A stretch of DNA of 64,000 nt, from the NCBI RefSeq assembly GCF_027568515.1, contig NZ_JANKZF010000001.1, forward strand, positions 372,001 to 436,000, written 5' to 3'. Made by a program: the position numbers and the translations under genes. Of this stretch, positions 57,314 through 64,000 are shown piece by piece; within the stretch, counting starts at the first letter, position 1; every line of letters begins with the position of its first letter. Origin of the DNA: Arthrobacter sp. HY1533. GTDB taxonomy: Bacteria > Actinomycetota > Actinomycetes > Actinomycetales > Micrococcaceae. The notes beneath the pieces were generated by a model. It did not search any database. It saw only the letters and a list, made by a program, of their open reading frames with translations, and had not been told where the DNA came from.

Positions 57314-59983
57314 CTAGGACATCATGGCCCGCCGGGCGCTGTCGGTGCGCCGGGCAGGGTTGCCGATGCGCAGCTCCGCGGCCAGCACCGTGACGGTCGT
57401 GGGCCCCACCAGGATCGGCTTGAACTCCAGGATCGCCACCTCGGGGTGTTCGTCCTTGAGCATGGCCACCCGCGCCACAAGATCCTCCAGGGCCGGCACA
57501 TTGCCGGCCGGCAACCCCTCGTAGCCGAACAGCTTCACGGCCGCGCGGGGCGAACGGACCAGTTCGGCGGTGTCCGCCACGGACAGCGGCGGCACCCGGT
57601 GCGCCCAGTCGTCGAGCAGGTTCACGGCATCCCCGGACAGTCCGAAGGACACCACCGGCCCCAGCAGGGGATCCTCAATGGCGCGCAGCGTGCACGACTG
57701 GCCCACCTCGGCCATGCTCTGGACCTCCAGGGCCTTGTCGCCGTACGGCAGGAGGTACTTGCGCATCTGGGAGATGTTGCGCCGCAGCGACTCGGCGTTT
57801 TCAATGTTGATCCGCACCCCGCCCAGGTCCAGGCGGTGACGCAGGCTCGGGTCGAGGGTCTTGATGGCCACGGGCCAGCCCAGCCGCTCCGCCCCGGCCA
57901 CGGCCTCCTCCGCACTGCCGAATGGCACGGATTCCAGCACCGAGATGCCGTAGTGGCCCAGCAGCTCACGCGCCTGGGATGGGCGCAGTGTCACCAGGCC
58001 GTCGCCCTCCACGCCGTCAAGCCAGGACTCCAGCAACTCCGCGGCGGCCTGCGGGTTGGTGCCCTGCGGCTGTTCGAACACGGGCGCCTCGAGCGTGAGC
58101 CACTGGGCGTGGCGCACCACGGCGGCCAGCGCCGCGATGGCCGCCCCCGGGCTGGAATAGGAGGGCAGCGTGCCGTGCATCTGACGGTTGACGTGGACGG
58201 AGACGTCAACGATCCCCGAAAACACGGCCAGGACGGGCTTGCCGGCCTCGGCCGAGCACTCGGTGAGCACCTTGGCCACGGCCTCCATGGACAGCCCCAC
58301 CACGGGCAGCAGCGTCACAATCGCCGAATCTGCGCCGTCCAGGGCCGCCAGGACCGTGCGGCGCAGCAGCGGCAGCGCCCGGGACTGGCCCGTGTCCAGG
58401 TCAAGCCGGGAGTGCACGGCCGCCACGGTGAGCCCGTGCTGTTCGGCCGCATCGGCCACCACCGTCCCCAGCGCCGCGGAGTTGCCGATGATGGCCAGGC
58501 CGGGTCCCTGGGGCAGCGGCTGGCCCACCACGATCTGGGCCACGTCGGAGAGTTCCTCAATCGTGTTGACCCGCACGACGCCGGACTGCCGGAGCATGGC
58601 GTCCAGCGCACCCGCCGGGGCCTGGGTGGTGCGCACGGCGTGGCCCGGGGGCAGCCGCAGCCCCATGGAATCCGACTTCGCCACAATGACGGGCTTGCTG
58701 CGGGCCAGGCGGCGGGAGATGCGGGAGAACTTGCGCGGGTTTCCCACGGACTCCAGGTACAGCCCGCAGGCGGCCGTGTTGGGGTCGTCCTCCCAGAACT
58801 GCATCATGTCGTTGCCGGACACATCGGCCCGGTTGCCGGCGGACAGCACCGTGGACATGCCCACGTCGCGCCGGCTCAGCGAGGCAAACAGCGAAACCCC
58901 CAGGGCGGCCGACTGGCTGAAGATGCCCAGCCCGCCGCGCACCGGCAGGGCCGGGGCCATGGAGGCGTTCAGCGATATGGCGGGGTCGGTGTTGGCCAGG
59001 CCCAGGGAGGCCGGACCCACCAGTCGCATGCCGTTCTCCCTGGCCAGGCGCACCAGGGAACGCTGCCGCGCAAGGCCCTCGGCGCCGTCGTCCGCGAAAC
59101 CGGCCGTGGCAACCACCAGGCCCTTCACGCCGGCCCGCCCGCACTGCTCCACCACTGCCGGAACCTCGGCGTGCGGCACGGCAATGACGGCCAGGTCCAC
59201 CGGCCCCGGCACCTCGGCAATGCTGGCGTAGGGCATCATGCCGGAGACCTCCAGGGCCTCCTGGTTCACGGCATGCACGGCGCCTGTGAACTTGCCCTCC
59301 ACAATGTGCTCGAGCAGTTGCTGGCCAATGCTCCCCCAGGATCGGCTGGCACCAATGACGGCCACGGAGCGCGGGGCCACGAGCCCGGCAACGCTGCGCG
59401 CCTCGGCACGGTGCTCGCGGGATTCCATGACGGCGCGGGACTTTTCCGTGGGGTCGATGTCGAAGTACAGCGAGATGACGCCGTCGTCAAAATGCCTGTG
59501 CACCTCGTAGCCGGCCTCGGAGAACACCTGGATCATCTTGCGGTTCTCCGGCAGCACCTCGGCGGAGAACTTGTCGATCCCGTTCTCGCGGGCCGCCGCG
59601 GCCAGGTGTTCCAGCAGGATGGAGCCCAGACCCTGCCCCTGGTGCAGGTCCGAGACATTGAAGGCCACCTCGGCCTCGGCGGGGTCATCCAGCCGGTCGT
59701 AGCGGCCGATCCCCATGATTTTCCCGCCCCGGGTTATGACAAATGCCACACGGTCGCGGTAGTCCAGTTCTGTGAAGCGGCGCAGCTCCTTGGCCGTGAG
59801 CTTGGACTTGTAGGTAAAGAAGCGCATGTAGATGGAATTCTGCGACTGCGCCATGTGGAAGGCCTGCACGGCGTCGGCGTCGGCGGCCGTCATGGGCCGC
59901 AAATGGCCCGTGGCGCCGTCGCGCAGCACAACATCGGCCTCCCAGTGGGCCGGATAAACGGGTGCTAGCTCTGCGTTCACCAT
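57314..59983 (-). CDS. patA: PatA-type protein acetyltransferase: GNAT fused to acyl-CoA synthetase-like domain
   Basis: The protein has 889 residues. An N-terminal GNAT domain (about 20-200) has motif DLHQGQGLGSILLEHLA; a CoA-binding Rossmann domain (SVAVIGASRSWGSIGQQLL), succinyl-CoA-ligase-like and ATP-grasp domains follow. At the catalytic SHTGxLAG segment the sequence reads RTTQAPAGAL, so the phospho-histidine is absent and synthetase activity is unlikely. GNAT-first order is known from Streptomyces PatA, which acetylates acyl-CoA synthetases. ATG 59983 follows TACAGT by six bases (leaderless). Confidence 0.88.
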   Translation of the reverse strand: MVNAELAPVYPAHWEADVVLRDGATGHLRPMTAADADAVQAFHMAQSQNSIYMRFFTYKSKLTAKELRRFTELDYRDRVAFVITRGGKIMGIGRYDRLDDPAEAEVAFNVSDLHQGQGLGSILLEHLAAAARENGIDKFSAEVLPENRKMIQVFSEAGYEVHRHFDDGVISLYFDIDPTEKSRAVMESREHRAEARSVAGLVAPRSVAVIGASRSWGSIGQQLLEHIVEGKFTGAVHAVNQEALEVSGMMPYASIAEVPGPVDLAVIAVPHAEVPAVVEQCGRAGVKGLVVATAGFADDGAEGLARQRSLVRLARENGMRLVGPASLGLANTDPAISLNASMAPALPVRGGLGIFSQSAALGVSLFASLSRRDVGMSTVLSAGNRADVSGNDMMQFWEDDPNTAACGLYLESVGNPRKFSRISRRLARSKPVIVAKSDSMGLRLPPGHAVRTTQAPAGALDAMLRQSGVVRVNTIEELSDVAQIVVGQPLPQGPGLAIIGNSAALGTVVADAAEQHGLTVAAVHSRLDLDTGQSRALPLLRRTVLAALDGADSAIVTLLPVVGLSMEAVAKVLTECSAEAGKPVLAVFSGIVDVSVHVNRQMHGTLPSYSSPGAAIAALAAVVRHAQWLTLEAPVFEQPQGTNPQAAAELLESWLDGVEGDGLVTLRPSQARELLGHYGISVLESVPFGSAEEAVAGAERLGWPVAIKTLDPSLRHRLDLGGVRINIENAESLRRNISQMRKYLLPYGDKALEVQSMAEVGQSCTLRAIEDPLLGPVVSFGLSGDAVNLLDDWAHRVPPLSVADTAELVRSPRAAVKLFGYEGLPAGNVPALEDLVARVAMLKDEHPEVAILEFKPILVGPTTVTVLAAELRIGNPARRTDSARRAMMS

Positions 59984-60066
59984 AGAATCACTGTACCGAC
60001 ACGTTGCGGCAATGCCCGTCCGTGTCCCCCGCAACACCCCCATGCAGAAAAGGAAGCACCTCCACC

Positions 60067-62682
60067 ATGGCCAAGCGCCAAGCCCCCGCAGCAGACGACT
60101 TCATCGAAAACATCGTTGACATTGATGTTTCCAGTGAAATGGAAGGGTCCTTCCTGGAGTACGCCTACTCGGTGATCTACTCGCGCGCCCTGCCGGATGC
60201 CCGGGACGGGCTCAAGCCCGTGCAACGCCGCATCCTGTACATGATGAGCGAGATGGGGCTGCGCCCGGACAAGGGCCACGTCAAGAGTGCCCGCGTGGTG
60301 GGCGAGGTCATGGGAAAGCTGCACCCGCACGGCGACACCGCCATTTACGACACCCTTGTCCGCATGGCCCAGGACTGGACGCTGCGGCTGCCGCTGATCG
60401 ACGGGCACGGCAACTTCGGCTCGCTCGACGACGGCCCCGCCGCCGCCCGCTACACCGAGGCCCGCATGGCCTCGGCCGCCCTGGAACTCACCGGGAACCT
60501 GGATGAGAATGTGGTGGACTTTGTCCCCAACTACGACAACCAGATGCTGCAGCCCTCCGTGCTGCCGGCCGCCTACCCCAACCTCCTGGTCAACGGTGCC
60601 AGCGGCATCGCCGTGGGCATGGCCACCAACATGGCCCCGCACAACCTGGGTGAGGTGGTTGCCGCAGCCCGGCACCTGATCGCCAACCCGGACGCGACGC
60701 TCGAGGACGTCATGGCGTACGTGCCCGGCCCCGACCTGCCCTCGGGCGGGCGCATCGTGGGCCTGCAGGGCATCCGCGACGCCTACGCCGGCGGCCGCGG
60801 CTCCTTCAAGACCCGGGCCAAGATCGCCGTCGAACAGCTCTCCCCGCGCCGCGTGGGCCTGGTGGTGACGGAACTGCCGTACCTGGTGGGCCCGGAAAAG
60901 GTGCGCGAGAAGGTCAAGGACGCGGTCAACAACAAGAAGCTCGTGGGCATTGCCGACTTCGTTGACCTCTCCGACCGCAAGAACGGGCTGCGCCTGGTCA
61001 TGGAGATCAAGAACGGCTTCAACCCGGCGGCCGTCATGGAGCAGCTGTACCGCTACACGCCGCTGGAGGAATCCTTCGGCATCAACAATGTGTGCCTCGT
61101 GGACGGCCAGCCGCAGACGCTGGGCCTGCTGCCGCTGCTGCAGGTCTTTGTTTCCCACCGCATTGACGTGGTGCGCCGCCGCACGGCCTTCCGGCTGGGC
61201 AAGAAGCAGGACCGCCTGCACCTGGTCGAGGGCATGCTGATCGCCATTGTGGACATTGACGAGGTCATCCAGATCATCCGCACCTCGGATGAGGTTGCCT
61301 CGGCGCGCGAACGCCTCATGGCCATTTACGACCTGAGCGAGATCCAGGCCAACTACATCCTTGACCTGCAGCTGCGCCGCCTCACCCGCTTCTCCATGGT
61401 GGAGCTGGAAACCGAGCGGGACGAGCTGCGCCGCGAAATTGCCGCCCTCGAGGCCATCCTGGGTTCCGAGGAACTGCTGCGCAAGCTCGTCTCCGATGAG
61501 CTGGGCGAGGTGGCGGCCAAGCATGCCACCCCGCGCCGCACGGTGCTGCTGGAATCCGAGGCCATGGCTCCGTCCGTGGCCAAGGCCCTTGCCGCCGGCC
61601 CGGGCGGAAAGCCCGGCAAGGCGGCCCCGCTGGCGCTGGAAATTGCCGACGACCCCTGCTGGGTGCTGCTCAGCGCCACGGGCATGATTGCCCGCACGTC
61701 CACGGCCGACCCACTCGTGGAATCCGGCGGGCGCAGCAAGCACGACGTGTTCTCCTCGGTCCTGAAGACCACGGCCCGGGCGGAGATTGGCGCCCTGACC
61801 TCGCTGGGGCGCATGCTGCGCCTGCAGGTGGTGGACATGCCTGTGCTGCCGCCCACCGCGGCCCTGCCCAACCTGGCCGGCGGCGTTGCGGCCAAGGACT
61901 TCATCACGCTCACCAAGGGCGAGACGCTCGTGGGCTTCGTGCCGCTGAACGCCGTCTTTGCCGTGGGAACGGCCGCCGGCGTGGTCAAGCGGGTGACTCC
62001 GGACTACCCGCTGAACCGGGATGACTGGGAGTACATTGCGCTCAAGCCCAAGGACGTGGTGGTTGGCGCGGCCGTCGCCGCAGACAGCGACGAACTGGTC
62101 TTCATCACCCGTGGCGCCCAGCTGCTGCACTTCAGCGCCGCCAGCGTCCGCCCCCAGGGCCGCACGGCCGGCGGCATGGCCGGCATCAAGCTCGCTGCCG
62201 GGGATGAGGTCATCTCCTTCACGGCCGTATCCCCCGGGGATCCCGAGGCCGTGGTGGTCACCGTGGCCGGCGGCCAGGACGCCCTGCCGGGGACCCCTTC
62301 CGGCTCTGCCAAGGTCACGGCCTTCTCCGAGTACCCGGCCAAGGGCCGTGCCACGGGCGGCGTGCGTGCGCACCGCTTCCTGAAGGGCGAGGACAGGCTC
62401 TTCCTGGCCTGGGCCGGGCATGGACCGGCCAAGGCCTCCACGAGCGCCGGTGTGGTCCGGGCGCTGCCCGTTGAACATGGGCACCGCGACGGTTCCGGTG
62501 TTGCGCTGGGTGCCGGCATTGACCTGGTGGGCCCCAGCCTTTCCGCGCACGACGCCGGCACCCCGGGCAGCGCCGCACCGGCGGCTCCCGCGGTGGGCAC
62601 GCAGGCGCCGGCCGCCCCGGTCTTTGACCCCACCCCCATCACGGACAGCACGCAAGAGGCCTTCGAGCTGCCGCTGGACTAA
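60067..62682 (+). CDS. parC: DNA topoisomerase IV subunit A
   Basis: ParC cuts and rejoins DNA during decatenation. The 871 residues start [28 protein letters not shown]-type (here [15 protein letters not shown]), with the quinolone region [19 protein letters not shown] and active-site tyrosine in AARYTEARM. The C-terminal beta-pinwheel lacks a good GyrA box ([10 protein letters not shown]), favouring ParC over GyrA. parE is not in the window. ATG 60067 lies 83 bases from the divergent patA. Confidence 0.93.
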   Translation: MAKRQAPAADDFIENIVDIDVSSEMEGSFLEYAYSVIYSRALPDARDGLKPVQRRILYMMSEMGLRPDKGHVKSARVVGEVMGKLHPHGDTAIYDTLVRMAQDWTLRLPLIDGHGNFGSLDDGPAAARYTEARMASAALELTGNLDENVVDFVPNYDNQMLQPSVLPAAYPNLLVNGASGIAVGMATNMAPHNLGEVVAAARHLIANPDATLEDVMAYVPGPDLPSGGRIVGLQGIRDAYAGGRGSFKTRAKIAVEQLSPRRVGLVVTELPYLVGPEKVREKVKDAVNNKKLVGIADFVDLSDRKNGLRLVMEIKNGFNPAAVMEQLYRYTPLEESFGINNVCLVDGQPQTLGLLPLLQVFVSHRIDVVRRRTAFRLGKKQDRLHLVEGMLIAIVDIDEVIQIIRTSDEVASARERLMAIYDLSEIQANYILDLQLRRLTRFSMVELETERDELRREIAALEAILGSEELLRKLVSDELGEVAAKHATPRRTVLLESEAMAPSVAKALAAGPGGKPGKAAPLALEIADDPCWVLLSATGMIARTSTADPLVESGGRSKHDVFSSVLKTTARAEIGALTSLGRMLRLQVVDMPVLPPTAALPNLAGGVAAKDFITLTKGETLVGFVPLNAVFAVGTAAGVVKRVTPDYPLNRDDWEYIALKPKDVVVGAAVAADSDELVFITRGAQLLHFSAASVRPQGRTAGGMAGIKLAAGDEVISFTAVSPGDPEAVVVTVAGGQDALPGTPSGSAKVTAFSEYPAKGRATGGVRAHRFLKGEDRLFLAWAGHGPAKASTSAGVVRALPVEHGHRDGSGVALGAGIDLVGPSLSAHDAGTPGSAAPAAPAVGTQAPAAPVFDPTPITDSTQEAFELPLD

Positions 62683-62700
62683 TCGGAATAGACTGGCCGC

Positions 62701-63219
62701 ATGGCTATCACCCCCGATGAAAAAGACTGGACCTGGGTCCTGGAGCGCACTTGCCCCGAGTGCGGCTTCAACGCCCGCGAGGCTACCCCGGCTTCCGTGG
62801 CAACCACGATCCCGGCCTTGTTGCCGCGCTGGCAGGCGGCACTCAAGCGCGCCAACGTTGAGGAGCGGCCCGCTGCGGACACGTGGTCGGTGCTGGAGTA
62901 CGGCGCGCACGTCCGGGACGTGTTCGACGTCTTCACCACCCGCCTGGAGCTCATGCTCAGCCAGGACAACCCCAACTTTGCCAACTGGGACCAGGACCAG
63001 GCGGCGGAGGAGGGCGGCTACTCCCGGCTGGATCCCGCCGAGGTGTCGGCGGAGCTGGTGCAAAACGGCCTTGATGCCGCATCTGCCTTTGGCGCCGTTG
63101 CGCCGGAGGCTTGGCAGCGGCGCGGCCTGCGCAGCAACGGTTCAGCCTTCACGGTGGAGACCCTGTCCGGCTATTTCCTGCACGACGTGATCCACCACCT
63201 GCACGACATTGACGCCTAG
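62701..63219 (+). CDS. DinB family protein
   Basis: This 172-residue protein has a predicted four-helix DinB fold: WQAALKRANV, TWSVLEYGAHVRDVFDVFTTRL and the C-terminal FLHDVIHHLHDID, which give a three-histidine metal site. An N-terminal CPECGFNA motif is extra. The ATG lies six bases after TAGACT and has no ribosome site, so the mRNA is probably leaderless. Relatives act as thiol-dependent transferases or hydrolases; the substrate is unknown. Confidence 0.88.
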   Translation: MAITPDEKDWTWVLERTCPECGFNAREATPASVATTIPALLPRWQAALKRANVEERPAADTWSVLEYGAHVRDVFDVFTTRLELMLSQDNPNFANWDQDQAAEEGGYSRLDPAEVSAELVQNGLDAASAFGAVAPEAWQRRGLRSNGSAFTVETLSGYFLHDVIHHLHDIDA

Positions 63220-63225
63220 GCGGGG

Positions 63226-64000
63226 CTAGAGGGACTTGTCCCACGCAATGGTCACACGCCCCGGGATGGCTGTGTAGCCCAGGTTTTGGTAGAGGCCAAC
63301 GGCGCCGCTGGGGTTCTCGGTGTCCACATCAAGGGTTGCCGCGTCCATGCCGGCGGCCTTGTAGCGTGCCATGGCATCGAGCAGGAGCGCCGGCGCAATG
63401 CCCCGCCCGCGCCAATTCCGGCGAACCCCGAGAATGTCCGTGTAGCCGCAGCGGCGGCCCTCCCTGGCCGCGGCATCGGCGTCGAACATGGACATTTGGT
63501 AGCCGGCCACCTCGCCGCTTGCGTCGTCAATGGCCACGGAGGACAAGTCCGGCCGGAAGCTCTCATGGCCCAGGAAGTACTCCCACTTTTCCGGGCTGCG
63601 GGATTCCGATCCCCAGTGGTCGGCAAAGGCCTCGTTGTGGGCCAGGCGCACCGCCTCGCCCAGCTCTGACCTGAACGGAACCACTGTGACGCCGCTGGGC
63701 GCAACCGGTCCCGGCAGTTCCTCAAGCGGGCGCTCCATCTCGGTGAAATAGCGGATCCTGCCAAAGCCCGCGGCCCTCAGCAGCGCTTCGTGGGGTGCAT
63801 TGCCCTCGCGTGAATAGCACCGCGCGGCGGCCCCTGCCTGGCCCTCCACAGCGAAGCGGGCCCGTGCCACCTCCTGCTGCCAGGCCAGCACGGCGGAGCC
63901 GATGCCGCGGCGCTGCCAGAGCGGATCAACGCCGCCGAAGACAAATGCCACGGGTCCGCCGGGGTTCTTTGACACGTAGCCGTAAGCACGCGGCACGCCG
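63226..64000 (-). CDS. Double-GNAT acetyltransferase, 5' end outside window
   Basis: At least 257 residues are read from the right edge. The first part retains only motif A of an N-terminal GNAT domain (DPLWQRRGIGSAVLAWQQEV). The second, complete domain has SVAIDDASGEVAGYQ, the acetyl-CoA loop VRRNWRGRGIAPALLLDAMAR and DVDTENPSGAVGLYQNLGY. Tandem GNAT layout resembles mycothiol synthase MshD, but that assignment needs the missing N-terminus. The start codon is probably beyond 64000 because the frame is still open there. Confidence 0.85.
   Translation of the reverse strand, partial: GVPRAYGYVSKNPGGPVAFVFGGVDPLWQRRGIGSAVLAWQQEVARARFAVEGQAGAAARCYSREGNAPHEALLRAAGFGRIRYFTEMERPLEELPGPVAPSGVTVVPFRSELGEAVRLAHNEAFADHWGSESRSPEKWEYFLGHESFRPDLSSVAIDDASGEVAGYQMSMFDADAAAREGRRCGYTDILGVRRNWRGRGIAPALLLDAMARYKAAGMDAATLDVDTENPSGAVGLYQNLGYTAIPGRVTIAWDKSL

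Noticed and set aside
60067-62682. Annotation as DNA gyrase subunit A
   Set aside because: The beta-pinwheel lacks a recognisable GyrA box and the locus is beside the sepH group rather than gyrB/recF/dnaN, so ParC fits better.

Overview
The window is ordinary chromosome from a high-GC actinobacterium, most likely a member of the Micrococcaceae close to Arthrobacter. I infer this from base composition, frequent GTG/TTG starts, and actinobacterial families: HGxxPAAW and Trp-operon membrane proteins, SepH, DUF3000, DUF3093, DUF3159, DUF3710, DUF4193, DUF5998 and DUF6421. The gene order also matches, from memory, the Mycobacterium tuberculosis Rv2680-Rv2700 neighbourhood. I see no prophage, transposase, CRISPR array or plasmid gene.

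Region 1 (1-13.4 kb) is biosynthetic and nearly all on the minus strand. It holds hisI, trpE, two small membrane proteins, trpC and the 5' part of trpB; then hisE-hisG-hisF; then a riboflavin operon ribM(pnuC)-ribD-ribE-ribB-ribA-ribH behind a clear FMN riboswitch. Two plus-strand genes (5409-6516) sit between hisI and hisF.

Region 2 (13.5-20.1 kb) has def-fmt-rsmB-rpe, a PD-(D/E)XK-like protein, and a six-tRNA operon (Gly, Cys, Val, Gly, Val, Gly) in which a Val-Gly-terminator unit is duplicated. A separate tRNA-Val(CAC) and a 61-residue MT0933-like protein follow on the plus strand.

Region 3 (20.1-36.3 kb) is mixed housekeeping: ZapE-type ATPase, sulfurtransferase plus SufE, YbaK, a membrane-anchored hydrolase, MsrB, a DUF6421-SDR-threonine aldolase run, DUF3000 plus RNase D, a fadA-fadB beta-oxidation operon behind a palindromic operator-like site, a Rieske lipoprotein and an aldo/keto reductase.

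Region 4 (36.4-64 kb) carries dxs with two uncharacterised partners, aconitase, a CtpE-like P-type ATPase, a TrmA-like RNA methyltransferase, an APC permease divergent from two TrkA-type potassium regulators, the DUF3159/OB-fold/DUF3710/dut cluster, DUF3093, DUF4193, sepH, a phosphatase, DUF5998, a PatA-type acetyltransferase, parC, a DinB protein and a truncated double-GNAT protein.

No clearly novel defence or mobile system is visible. The best leads are regulatory: long shared palindromes, several promoters whose -10 box lies 6-8 bases before the start codon (leaderless mRNAs), operator-like repeats at the rib and fad promoters, the duplicated tRNA module, and missing catalytic or cluster residues in the PatA and TrmA homologues.
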